Source of the DNA: an uncultured bacterium
Lineage (GTDB): Bacteria > Patescibacteriota > Andersenbacteria > UBA10190 > CAIZMI01
NCBI GenBank assembly: GCA_903934015.1
Contig: CAIZMI010000014.1
Location: 1-44,534, forward strand
Direction: 5' to 3'
Length of the DNA stretch: 44,534 nt
In this document: positions 23,845 through 32,079 of the stretch, one piece after another
Layout: each line of letters starts with the position of its first letter
How positions within the stretch are numbered: the stretch's first letter is position 1
The notes under the pieces: model-generated
Database searches by the model: none
Told to the model about the DNA's origin: nothing
Seen by the model: the letters and a program-made list of their open reading frames with translations, nothing else
Program-made: the position numbers and the translations under genes

Positions 23845-25323
23845 TTACGAAAGATTCCTCAGTCTCTTATAAATCTCCACCATCGCCAAAGTATCAAGCT
23901 TACAATATTCAAGCAGATCACTTAAAATCTTTTCCTTTTCATTCATTCGCTTGCCGTCCAATATTGCCTCCATCCAAAGACGTTGCGCCGACCCTCCTTC
24001 TTGTATCCCCAAATTCTTATACGACAGTTCCGGCACCAGCACCGGCAAAACATTTTTAATCGAAGCACTCCCCTTAAAATCCTTATCAACATAAAGACCC
24101 GTCGAAAACGGCGTCATTAAATCAACAATTCGATTATTGAGCATTTTATAAAATTCGGTGTATTCCGGTAACCTTGAACCGATAAGTTCATTACACCCTT
24201 TTTCAAAACCCATGTTCCATGTAACAACAGAACCAGATTCGCCGATTTGCGCCTTTAAGATTTTACTCAACATCTCCGCCGGATCGCAATTATCTTTGTG
24301 CAAATAACCCATATGACGAAGCGCGGAGTCGGGAGCATCCAGAATATGCAACGAATACTGAAACGGATATTGCTTATACGGACGCATCCCGTCAAAATAC
24401 GGCACACTGCTGGATAAAGTTTCGTAATCAAAGAAATAAAGCGGAAAAATCAATTCGTCTAAAAATTGCTTAATCGTATCAATATTTATAATTGCTCTAC
24501 CTTGCTTGGTGGCGCGCACCTGAAGCGACTGTTTAAAATTTAATTTAAATACATTCGGAATATCAACAATCAATTTTACACCCACCTTTTCTAACTCACC
24601 GATAGTTTGCGCGCTAACACTGCACAAATCATAAATACTCAATGGTTGAATATCCGCAAGTCCCCTATAAACATTCAACCAATCCCCAACCGAACCAAGT
24701 TGAACAAGAGAAGGCGAAAGATCGGGACACTTATCCGAATTTACCACCTTCAAGGCCTGCTCTATCTGCTCCTTGGTATATTCACGTTTAGCCTTCACCG
24801 CTTCGGTTATTTCACTTGTTTTCGTTATTGCTTTTGGATCAATTTCCCCATTACGCACATAATCGCTATTAACATGAATAACAAATATATTACGCACGGT
24901 AAAACCGCACCCCTCAAGCACAACCATTTGAAATGCCAAATCAAATTCATGTTCGTCTTTCACTGATGTACTCGATTTAATTTCAATAAGATCAACTAAT
25001 TTCTCACCGACAATATCAACAATATCGCAAATAAAAGTTATCTGATTAAACTCAAAACGACCTTGAAAAATCGTTTTTGCGCCGTCTGCCAGTGTGCTTG
25101 CTGTCCGCTCCGGTAATGTTAAATATTCATTGTAATTATTAAAACCCAGACGAACACCATTTGGATATAATTGCTCGGCATATTGCTCAAACCTGTGACC
25201 CGAATCAAAAAGAGCCTGCGTTCCGGCATCAACCGGTGGCAGTTTTTTTGAATCATGTTTCTTTAACCACAACCAAGCCGGATGCCTCAAAAACAACATA
25301 TAATCGGATTTTGAAATCAACAT
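23845..25323 (-). CDS. DUF2779 dual-nuclease protein
   Basis: A 492-residue protein with two nuclease-like modules. Residues 1-150 read as a RecB/Cas4-type PD-(D/E)XK domain: SKSDYMLFLRHPAWLWLKK at the start, then D100, E114 and K116 in the CDIVD...LIEIKSS pattern. From about 290 on there is an RNase H-like (DEDD) exonuclease pattern: FFDYET (297-302), a mid motif WNMGFEKGCN, and YCKLDTLAMVEIY near the end. This matches what I know as DUF2779. The ATG at 25323 is preferred because the ORF upstream of it reads only through repeat DNA. The gene sits alone between two 132-bp direct repeats. A role in DNA repair, defence or mobility is inference. Confidence 0.85.
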   Translation of the reverse strand: MLISKSDYMLFLRHPAWLWLKKHDSKKLPPVDAGTQALFDSGHRFEQYAEQLYPNGVRLGFNNYNEYLTLPERTASTLADGAKTIFQGRFEFNQITFICDIVDIVGEKLVDLIEIKSSTSVKDEHEFDLAFQMVVLEGCGFTVRNIFVIHVNSDYVRNGEIDPKAITKTSEITEAVKAKREYTKEQIEQALKVVNSDKCPDLSPSLVQLGSVGDWLNVYRGLADIQPLSIYDLCSVSAQTIGELEKVGVKLIVDIPNVFKLNFKQSLQVRATKQGRAIINIDTIKQFLDELIFPLYFFDYETLSSSVPYFDGMRPYKQYPFQYSLHILDAPDSALRHMGYLHKDNCDPAEMLSKILKAQIGESGSVVTWNMGFEKGCNELIGSRLPEYTEFYKMLNNRIVDLMTPFSTGLYVDKDFKGSASIKNVLPVLVPELSYKNLGIQEGGSAQRLWMEAILDGKRMNEKEKILSDLLEYCKLDTLAMVEIYKRLRNLS

Positions 25324-25408
25324 TTTTTTAATGGGGAAAAAATAAATACTATAAATACAACAATACCCCGTTTTACATTTCAATGAAACATTAAAATAAT
25401 GAACTAAA

Positions 25409-25540
25409 CAGGAATCAGCATCGTTACTCCTTCCCTTTGTAAGTGGCGCGGCGGATGCCCCGAAAACACTCGGTGAGTGTTTGAGAGGGTGCCTGCGCCG
25501 ACACATCAGTGTCGTGCCGGGCCGGGATGGGTTTAGTCGT
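25409..25540 (+). repeat. 132-bp direct repeat, copy B
   Basis: The second copy of the element at 23629-23760, in the same orientation, 85 bases before the DUF2779 start. The left end starts with the right half of an ATTCCTG palindrome (AACAGGAATCAGC). The right end runs directly into a CCCCCTTT...AAGGGGG palindrome. Confidence 0.9.
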
Positions 25541-25544
25541 CGCC

Positions 25545-25582
25545 TTCCCCCTTTATTCAAAGGGGGACTAAGGGGGATTTCG
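25545..25582 (+). repeat. CCCCCTTT...AAGGGGG palindrome, intergenic copy
   Basis: The arms CCCCCTTTATT and AAAGGGGG are followed by ACTAAGGGGGATTTCG. It is the intergenic relative of the element found inside the transferase gene at 7022-7058. Confidence 0.8.
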
Positions 25583-25598
25583 TCGTCGTTCGTAGCGT

Positions 25599-25624
25599 GT
25601 CATTCCTGCCCGTGAGCAGGAATC
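25599..25624. repeat. ATTCCTGC/GCAGGAAT palindrome, copy 3
   Basis: GTCATTCCTGCCCGTGAGCA followed by GGAATC. It is nearly identical to the copy at 28168-28192. Confidence 0.8.
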
Positions 25625-25637
25625 CGCGTCGCACAGT

Positions 25638-25676
25638 AGGGTCCGTCACTGGCCGAAGCCAGGGCCGGACCCTGAT
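25638..25676. repeat. AGGGTCCG...CGGACCCT palindrome, intergenic copy
   Basis: The arms AGGGTCCG and CGGACCCT surround an inner CTGGC..GCCAG hairpin. It is the relative of the in-gene copy at 5742-5785 and lies 18 bases past the stop of the lipase-like gene. Confidence 0.75.
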
Positions 25677-25693
25677 TGGCACAGCAGTCGTTA

Positions 25694-27712
25694 TTATCGC
25701 AACCCCGCGTTTCCTAATCGTTGCACCAAAGCTGTCAAAACATTCACGGTTTGTTTATTCAACTTCCCGCTCGCAATCAATTTCTCAACCTTGTTGGCAA
25801 AATCCCGATAATCACCTTTTATTTCCTGTAATAACATCACGGCTGTTTTTGTTTTCTTCCCAGCCAAGGCCGTTTCATAAGCCCGTGCCCGCGAAAGCAT
25901 TTCATTCACTGGCCCAACCAGTAAAACGTAGTCTTTGCGAGCCATCCGCCCGTTTGGCGGAGGCGCGGCAATCTCCCGTTCCAGTCGTTGTCGAACCCCC
26001 AAAATAACTGCTGACAACTTCACCCGCACCGTCGTCGCTCCAAGCACCGAACCACTTTTATTTTTAGAAGTATTCGCACCGGATGAGCTACTGGTTTTAT
26101 TTTCTGTCTTGTTGTCTATGTTAGTAGTCGTTGTGTCACCGGAACCATCATCGGTTTCATTCGCTGGCAAATCAACACCCAATGTTTCCGAAACCGTAGC
26201 TTCAAAAGTCTTTTCTTCTCCTTTTTTTATCTCACCCTCGTTACTGTCATCAAACACACCATTATTGTTTACAAAAGTGGAATCAATATAGTAAGCACCG
26301 GCGGTATTGCCTGTAATTTTTAGCGTATACTTCCCCACTTTTGGATTACGAATAGTTATGAGAATAATATCCTCACTGTCTTCAGGGTCATCATCAAAAT
26401 TGGCGTTGTCTTCACCCAGTTGATTTTCGGTACGAGAAAGAACCTTTCCATCGGGATCAATAATTTCAAAATTGACGTTGGGAGAGACGGTAAAGGAGAG
26501 CATTGAATCAGGGGCAATATAACGATCGGGATCAAGTGTCGGCGGTTCTTCGTCTTCCTCTTGCGCGTAGACGGTAAAGATACTCGCCATACGATTAAAG
26601 AAATCAACGAATCCGGCATAACGAGACGATTTTTCATATCGTCCCTGCACAGCAGGATTTAAAAACCATGCGATTGAACTACTCGCGTCATCCGGAATCA
26701 ACGTATGAGAAATCCCAGGCAATTCGCTATTGTTTTCAGGGGCTAAACCGGGCAATTTCGAACTGGAAAGCAAAACTGTTTCATCGCCTTGAGCGGAATT
26801 AGCCGTGGGCGGATCCGGATTAGGATGCCCATCGCGCCAGCGCTTAATTGCGTTGTCTTCCGCTGTGCAAACACCACCAAGCAAGATTGTCTCCATCGTA
26901 TTTCCCGTTAAACCGGAAAACGTTATCACGCCATCATCTTGCGTCACAACATTCGATTTTACCGTATTAATATTCTTGTTTAATTCAATCAAAAAATTAT
27001 TCTTCTCCGCCATACTGTCGATTGCCACCATATTGTTCCCCATTTTTACAAACGGTTGTGTGGGCAAAATGTCACGGATTGAGGGGAAGAATTCGCGGAA
27101 GGAGAGAGGCGGAAGGATGTCTTTTTTATCACGAGTTCTTTTAAGCTGATTAATAATTTTATTTGAATAAAATTTTGTAAACACATCCCAACTCTGCGGA
27201 TATTGCCCACCTTCCCAAACTACATACGCTTCGGATGCGCCATAATTCGGTGTCCCCATCATCACCAGTTTGTTTACATCGTGTCCGTAACTGTCGTTTT
27301 GAATATAAGCGCGTGAAAGCAGACCACCCATACTGTGCGCTACCAAATCCACTTGTTCTTTCCCACTAACGCGTTTCGCCTCATTGATTTTCGACTTCAG
27401 ATACTTCGACCAGTTTTCCGATACCGGTTTACGCCAATCATAATAAGCAATGAAAAGATTTTCACCTTCAACATAACCATTATCTTTCAATTCATTAATT
27501 AACGTTTTATAGACATTCCCAAATGGAACAAATTTCCATTTATTATCTTCGACATCCTGATACATTAACTTTTTATCAAAAGACGCTAACATCCCGGGCA
27601 TAATCACAACCGGACAAATACCATCACACGAAGCACGAGCGGTTACCGCGAACAATAAGAAAACAAAGACGAAAAAAACGATGAAAATAAATTGTCTATA
27701 TTTGCCCACCAT
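25694..27712 (-). CDS. Secreted lipase/acyltransferase-like alpha/beta hydrolase
   Basis: About 672 residues. There is a signal peptide or anchor (hydrophobic 8-24, then ARASCDG) and an alpha/beta-hydrolase domain with VVIMPGM (35-41), AHSMGG (125-130, Ser127), GTPNYGA, and late GDETV and ISHTLIP segments that may hold the acid and His. This is the LCAT/PGAP1-like lipase pattern. A beta domain follows at about 400-510, then a Thr/Ser/Asn-rich linker and a helical C-terminal domain of about 120 residues. A CCGCC/GGCGG palindrome is read in frame at about residues 581-590 (APPPNGRMA). The ATG at 27712 was chosen over a GTG at 27727; either overlaps the upstream gene. It probably acts at the cell surface on lipids or host material. 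Confidence 0.75.
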   Translation of the reverse strand: MVGKYRQFIFIVFFVFVFLLFAVTARASCDGICPVVIMPGMLASFDKKLMYQDVEDNKWKFVPFGNVYKTLINELKDNGYVEGENLFIAYYDWRKPVSENWSKYLKSKINEAKRVSGKEQVDLVAHSMGGLLSRAYIQNDSYGHDVNKLVMMGTPNYGASEAYVVWEGGQYPQSWDVFTKFYSNKIINQLKRTRDKKDILPPLSFREFFPSIRDILPTQPFVKMGNNMVAIDSMAEKNNFLIELNKNINTVKSNVVTQDDGVITFSGLTGNTMETILLGGVCTAEDNAIKRWRDGHPNPDPPTANSAQGDETVLLSSSKLPGLAPENNSELPGISHTLIPDDASSSIAWFLNPAVQGRYEKSSRYAGFVDFFNRMASIFTVYAQEEDEEPPTLDPDRYIAPDSMLSFTVSPNVNFEIIDPDGKVLSRTENQLGEDNANFDDDPEDSEDIILITIRNPKVGKYTLKITGNTAGAYYIDSTFVNNNGVFDDSNEGEIKKGEEKTFEATVSETLGVDLPANETDDGSGDTTTTNIDNKTENKTSSSSGANTSKNKSGSVLGATTVRVKLSAVILGVRQRLEREIAAPPPNGRMARKDYVLLVGPVNEMLSRARAYETALAGKKTKTAVMLLQEIKGDYRDFANKVEKLIASGKLNKQTVNVLTALVQRLGNAGLR
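25941..25967. repeat. CCGCC/GGCGG palindrome inside the lipase-like gene
   Basis: GCCATCCGCCCGTTTGGCGG followed by AGGC, a short hairpin of a type common in repeat-rich CPR genomes. It is translated in frame as a proline-rich APPPNGRMA stretch at the border of the linker and the C-terminal helical domain. Confidence 0.5.
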
Positions 27713-28010
27713 AAAAACTTTGAACACCGAGCCCCATCATTAAATTGGTTATTATCACCGGAACTAGATAACCAACAACGCTAGCCACAATACTGACCAC
27801 AATTACAATAATAAAAATTTTCTTCGTTATCTTCATTCCGCGAATATTGTTTATTAATAACCATACAAACGGAATAATAAGAAATAAAATTGGTAAAAAC
27901 CAAATCGAGTAATCCAGTAAATATACAAGCAAGATTGAAGCTTTATCCGAAAAACTCGGATACCCCGCAGGATTCTCCCCCAACACCCGCAACAACATAT
28001 CCACAATCAT
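27696..28010 (-). CDS. Small hypothetical membrane protein
   Basis: A 104-residue protein with three hydrophobic segments (about 25-55, 64-90). No family is recognised. It overlaps the start of the lipase-like gene by 17 bases (32 if the GTG start is used), which implies coupled translation and possibly a partner function, such as a membrane helper for the secreted enzyme. CPR genomes often carry small proteins of this shape of the TrbC/VirB2 pilin type (two helices after a short polar start), but no decisive motif is seen here. Confidence 0.6.
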   Translation of the reverse strand: MIVDMLLRVLGENPAGYPSFSDKASILLVYLLDYSIWFLPILFLIIPFVWLLINNIRGMKITKKIFIIVIVVSIVASVVGYLVPVIITNLMMGLGVQSFYGGQI

Positions 28011-28066
28011 ACTTTAATTATAGCGCTAATTATTTTACAAACCAAACTATTATTCCGTTTTGAAGC

Positions 28067-28136
28067 CCTAATGACCTAAATAGGGGTGTTTTAGGTCAGC
28101 ATAGTGACCCAAATACATACTGTTTGCGTCATTAGG
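28067..28136. promoter_or_regulatory. Structured intergenic element with nested inverted repeats
   Basis: Outer arms CCTAATGAC (28067-28075) and GTCATTAGG (28128-28136). An inner hairpin GACCTAAA/TTTAGGTC overlaps the left arm. TGACCTAAATA and TGACCCAAATA are near-direct repeats. It lies between two divergent transcription units, so an operator or folded leader is possible. No clear -35/-10 pair is recognised around it. Confidence 0.45.
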
Positions 28137-28167
28137 TAGTGTTTTGAGATGTTCACAGCTAATTCAT

Positions 28168-28192
28168 TCATTCCTGCCCGTGAGCAGGAATC
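28168..28192. repeat. ATTCCTGC/GCAGGAAT palindrome, copy 4
   Basis: Matches the copy at 25599-25624 through the loop (CCCGTGA). It lies about 90 bases before the epimerase gene. Confidence 0.8.
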
Positions 28193-28284
28193 CACACCGT
28201 CATCACCGCAATCCAGCGGTCCATAACAGATACATGAAAAGCATCCAATAGACACCCTCTCCAATTCCCCATATGATTCACCGT

Positions 28285-29223
28285 ATGGCCAAATACCTCA
28301 TTACCGGTGGCGCCGGCTTTATCGGTAGCAATATCGCACGCGAACTCGTTAAAAAGAAACACCAAGTGGTTATCCTCGATAACCTTTTTTCCGGTCGTTT
28401 ACAAAACCTTGAAGACATTAAAGATAGGGTCGAATTTATCAACGGTGACATCCGAAATTTTGAGACAGTTAAAAATGCGATCAGTGGTGTGGATTATGTT
28501 TTACACCAAGCTGCGTTGCGCGGGGTTTACCAATCGGTTAAAGACCCCCAAGCCGTAAATGAAACCAATATCACCGGCACACTCAACCTGCTTGTTGCTT
28601 CACGTGACGCAAAAGTAAAAAGATTTGTTTTTGCATCGTCTTCATCGGTTTACGGATTAATTGGCAACAAGAAAAACATCGAAACGCTTCCACCTAAACC
28701 CGAATCGCCCTACGCCTTAACAAAATTGGCCGGCGAAGAATATTGTCGCTTGTTCTACAAAATATTCGGGCTTAAAACAATTTCACTCCGTTACTTCAAT
28801 GTTTTCGGTCCGCATCAAAACCCGGACGACAGTTATGCCGCAGTAATTCCAATTTTTGTTAAAAATGCACTAAATGATCAGCCATCGGAAATTCATGGCA
28901 CCGGCAATCAAAGTCGCGACTTCACATATATCGCAAACATTGTTCAGGCAAACCTTAAAGCCACCACCTCTTCAAAAGCAATTTTTGGCGAAGCGTATAA
29001 CATCGCTGCCGGACAAAACACCTCAATTCAAGAATTACACGACCTGATCCAAAAAGCTCTAAACAAGAACATCAAACCAGTTCAAAAACCTCCCCGCCCC
29101 GGCGACACGCCACGTTCATTCGCCGATATTTCAAAGGCAAAAACCTTCCTTGGCTATGATCCCAAAGTTGATTTTGCCCATGGTCTCAAAAACACTTTAT
29201 TATGGTACAAACAAAACATATGA
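28285..29223 (+). CDS. NAD-dependent sugar epimerase (extended SDR)
   Basis: A 312-residue extended short-chain dehydrogenase that would invert C4 of a UDP-sugar in the cytoplasm. The N-terminal NAD loop is TGGAGFIGSN. DIRN and LHQAA follow, then FASSSSVYG, the catalytic YALTK, and RYFNVFGPHQNP with DFTYI later. The pattern is closest to the WbpP/TviC-type UDP-GlcNAc(A) 4-epimerases. The ATG at 28285 (MAKYLITGG) is preferred to one four codons earlier. The stop overlaps the start of the nucleotide-sugar dehydrogenase (ATGA), which is the usual pairing in uronic-acid pathways. The exact substrate is not provable here. Confidence 0.88.
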   Translation: MAKYLITGGAGFIGSNIARELVKKKHQVVILDNLFSGRLQNLEDIKDRVEFINGDIRNFETVKNAISGVDYVLHQAALRGVYQSVKDPQAVNETNITGTLNLLVASRDAKVKRFVFASSSSVYGLIGNKKNIETLPPKPESPYALTKLAGEEYCRLFYKIFGLKTISLRYFNVFGPHQNPDDSYAAVIPIFVKNALNDQPSEIHGTGNQSRDFTYIANIVQANLKATTSSKAIFGEAYNIAAGQNTSIQELHDLIQKALNKNIKPVQKPPRPGDTPRSFADISKAKTFLGYDPKVDFAHGLKNTLLWYKQNI

Positions 29224-31958
29224 AAACTTCTTCCCCAAAGATAACGGTTGCGGTAGTCGGCCTGGGATATGTCGGTCTTCCGCTGGCACTGGCTTTTGGC
29301 AGAACAAATCTTAAGACAATCGGGTTTGATGTGAAAGAAAAACGCGTTGAAGAACTCAAGAAAGGAATCGATTCCACTGATGAATTATCTCGCAAGGAAG
29401 TAAAAAACAGTAAGCTAGTCTATTCATGCGACAACAATACCCTAAAAGAAGCCAATTTCTTCATTGTTGCCGTACCAACACCGGTTGATGATAAAAATGA
29501 CCCCGACATGTCCCTTGTAATCATGGCCAGTGAAACAGTCGGCAGATACCTCAAAAAAGGCGACATCGTTGTTTACGAATCAACGGTCTACCCCGGTGCC
29601 ACGGAAGAAGACTGCGTGCCAGTACTCGAGAGAGTTTCAGGACTTAAGTGGAAAAAAGATTTCAATGTTGGATATTCCCCTGAAAGAATTAACCCGGGAG
29701 ACAAAGAACACACACTAGAAAAAGTGGTCAAAATCGTTTCCGGTGATACACCAGAATCAACAAAGATTATTGCAACCACTTATAAGAAGGTTTGTAAGGC
29801 CGGAGTGCACGTCGCACCAAATATCAAAACAGCCGAAGCAGCTAAAGTTATCGAGAACACCCAACGTGATATCAATATTGCCCTCATGAACGAACTATCA
29901 TTGATTTTCCACAAGATGAACATCAACACCAGCGATGTTCTCGCCGCAGCCGGAACAAAGTGGAACTTCCTAAAATTTACTCCCGGGCTCGTGGGTGGCC
30001 ATTGTTTCTCCGGAAAACAACGTCTTACATTGATTAACGGCCACAAGCACAAATCAAAAACCTTAGCCGACTATTGGCAAGAACTTAAAAACAAGAAAGA
30101 TGTAAAAATTTCCGAAATTGGTGCAACAACCCTAATCGAGCCCTTAAAAACAATTAAAACATTGTCGTTCGATAAAGAAAATGGACGTGCCGTTTTCTCT
30201 CCCATCAAGGCTTTTTCCCTTAGACGCAATGACACGGGATTTCGTATTACTACCGCCGGCAATCATTCCATCGAAGTCAGCTCCAAACACCCGATGATCA
30301 TTGACGAAAATGGCGAATGGTTCGTCAAGTTTGCGGAAAACATTAATATCGGTGAACAAATACCCCTACTTCAAGATTTACCACACCGTGAAAATTTAAG
30401 AGCCGACATCGACCTGATAGCGGAAATGCCAAAAGAATGGCACAAACGTTACCGCGTCAAACGCAAAGAAGGGACATGGAAAGAACTGAAAGATCAACTG
30501 CAAATTAAAAAGAATACAGGTAAAAAAGCATCAAACTTTTATTACTTAGATTACCTTCCTCTCGAAGTCTTTTTGGCGCTTGAAAAGAAAAAAGCAATGC
30601 CTATCAAACGCGATGAGGTCGTACTGGCCAGCGGTCGAGGACACGGTTCATTTCAAACTTTTCCAGCAATCATCAAACTCGATGAATATTTCGCTCGCTT
30701 AGTTGGATATTACTTATCCGAAGGATGCATCACTCACGACAAAGGAACGCGTGTCCGATTCACTTTCCACAACCAAGAAACAGATACGATCGCCGATTGC
30801 CGACACTTGTTAAAAGAAATGGGAATACGCCGACACAGTGTTTTTCAAGATGCTTTTTGTCATAGCACACACATTAAAGCATCATCGGAACTGTTCGGTT
30901 TTCTCTTGGAAAAAATTCTGCAATGTGGCGTCCGAAGTGAAGATGCTCACATACCGGATGAAATCTTGTACGGAAACGACAAACTGCGGTGGAACGTACT
31001 AACGGGTCTTTTGCGTGGCGATGGCGGTGTATCATGGAAATACAATCATTTGCCCTACAAAAAGAATGGCAAAGTCTTTAAACATGCCCGCAACTTAGGC
31101 GCAATTAACTTTTTTTCCAGCAGCCCGGAATTGTTTCACGAAACCCAACTGATCCTAATGAGTTTTGGTATACCGTTTTATTTGGATAAAAAACGCCCAT
31201 TACTGACAATTCAAGGTGCAAAGAACATGGAAAAATTCAGCACCTTCTTCTTGGATTACAAAAAAACTAAACTGGATAGTTACTTCGCCAATAAACAAAA
31301 AAGTCCTGTTAGCAGATATTACAAATCTTACGGCGGATATTTAACCGCACCAGTGAAAAAAATTGAAAAAATTGAGCTTCCCGAACTTTACTCTGTGGAA
31401 GTGGAAAACACCCATACAGTGGTCAGCGATGGCGGTTTAATAACCCATAACTGCATCGGAGTTGATCCCTATTACCTTGTCCACAAAGCAAAACAGCTTG
31501 GTTATGAATCACAAGTAATCACCGCAGGAAGAAAGATCAACGACTACATGCCCGAATATGTCGCCCAACTAACAATCGACGGTCTTAAAGAAGCAGGAAA
31601 GCAAATTAAAGGAGCGAAGATTTTAGTAATGGGCCTCACTTTCAAAGAAAATGTAAAGGATTTCAGAAATTCTAAAATATTGGTGACGATTAATATACTC
31701 AAAAAACTTGGCGCTAATGTAATTGGCTTTGACCCACTATTGGACTCGGAAACAATCAAAAATGAATTTGGTATTGAATCGGTCGACAAGGTCAACGGAA
31801 CATTTGATGTAATTATTATTGCTACACCACATAAAAAGTTCATCAACATGCAAATTCAAATTTCTAAGTTTGCGACAAACAAGCTCGTAGTAATCGATAT
31901 AAAATCGCTCTATCCAGAATTAAAAAATCAACAGTATCTTATATACAGCAACTTTTAG
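29220..31958 (+). CDS. Nucleotide-sugar dehydrogenase interrupted by an intein
   Basis: A precursor of 912 residues. The exteins (261 + 168 residues, 429 together) form a normal UDP-glucose/UDP-HexNAc 6-dehydrogenase, which oxidises C6 of a UDP-sugar twice with NAD. It shows VVGLGYVGLPLALAFG at the start, VPTPVD, YESTVYPGATEED, SPERINPGD, and GGH|CIGVDPYYL, where the bar is the intein site and C the catalytic cysteine. The C-terminal UDP-binding part contains GLTFKENVKDFRNSK. The ATG at 29220 overlaps the epimerase stop by 4 bp. With the TviC/WbpP-like epimerase, a WbpO/TviB-type enzyme making a hexuronic acid is the best guess. The enzyme can be active only after splicing. Confidence 0.93.
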   Translation: MKTSSPKITVAVVGLGYVGLPLALAFGRTNLKTIGFDVKEKRVEELKKGIDSTDELSRKEVKNSKLVYSCDNNTLKEANFFIVAVPTPVDDKNDPDMSLVIMASETVGRYLKKGDIVVYESTVYPGATEEDCVPVLERVSGLKWKKDFNVGYSPERINPGDKEHTLEKVVKIVSGDTPESTKIIATTYKKVCKAGVHVAPNIKTAEAAKVIENTQRDINIALMNELSLIFHKMNINTSDVLAAAGTKWNFLKFTPGLVGGHCFSGKQRLTLINGHKHKSKTLADYWQELKNKKDVKISEIGATTLIEPLKTIKTLSFDKENGRAVFSPIKAFSLRRNDTGFRITTAGNHSIEVSSKHPMIIDENGEWFVKFAENINIGEQIPLLQDLPHRENLRADIDLIAEMPKEWHKRYRVKRKEGTWKELKDQLQIKKNTGKKASNFYYLDYLPLEVFLALEKKKAMPIKRDEVVLASGRGHGSFQTFPAIIKLDEYFARLVGYYLSEGCITHDKGTRVRFTFHNQETDTIADCRHLLKEMGIRRHSVFQDAFCHSTHIKASSELFGFLLEKILQCGVRSEDAHIPDEILYGNDKLRWNVLTGLLRGDGGVSWKYNHLPYKKNGKVFKHARNLGAINFFSSSPELFHETQLILMSFGIPFYLDKKRPLLTIQGAKNMEKFSTFFLDYKKTKLDSYFANKQKSPVSRYYKSYGGYLTAPVKKIEKIELPELYSVEVENTHTVVSDGGLITHNCIGVDPYYLVHKAKQLGYESQVITAGRKINDYMPEYVAQLTIDGLKEAGKQIKGAKILVMGLTFKENVKDFRNSKILVTINILKKLGANVIGFDPLLDSETIKNEFGIESVDKVNGTFDVIIIATPHKKFINMQIQISKFATNKLVVIDIKSLYPELKNQQYLIYSNF
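30003..31451 (+). mobile_element. Intein with LAGLIDADG homing-endonuclease domain
   Basis: 483 residues in frame, starting at Cys1 (CFSGKQRLTL, block A). Block B is SSKHPMII followed by WFVKFAENINIGEQIPLL. Two LAGLIDADG-like motifs appear as LVGYYLSEGC and LTGLLRGDGG. Block F is LYSVEVENTHTVVSDGG, and block G ends ITHN with the expected His-Asn. The residue after the intein is Cys, the +1 nucleophile and also the dehydrogenase's catalytic cysteine. All splice-junction residues look intact, so a class 1 splicing mechanism is expected. Both acidic endonuclease residues appear present (E in LSEG, D in RGDG), so homing activity is possible. Confidence 0.93.
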
Positions 31959-32079
31959 CGATCTCAACCAAATACCAACGTGATTTTTTAATATTGTGTT
32001 GAATAATTCCAAGAGAAATCTAGTTAGACTCACCGAGATTGCGCATCTTCGGATTTTCGGACACGAGATTGGAAATGAA

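Noticed and set aside
25324-25560. N-terminal extension of the DUF2779 reading frame
   Set aside because: The extra 79 codons read through the 132-bp repeat and AT-rich spacer and give an Arg/Cys-rich sequence unlike the family; the Met at 25323 begins the conserved SKSDYMLFLRHP segment.
23563-25693. CRISPR array
   Set aside because: The repeats are palindromic elements of different types with irregular spacing; there is no regular repeat-spacer pattern and no cas gene besides the general Cas4/RecB-like nuclease fold.
23563-28284. Insertion sequence with transposase
   Set aside because: No transposase or integrase reading frame was found anywhere in the window; the repeats are non-autonomous.
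29202-29219. Earlier ATG for the nucleotide-sugar dehydrogenase
   Set aside because: It lies inside the epimerase gene; the ATG at 29220 gives the usual ATGA coupling and a normal N-terminus.
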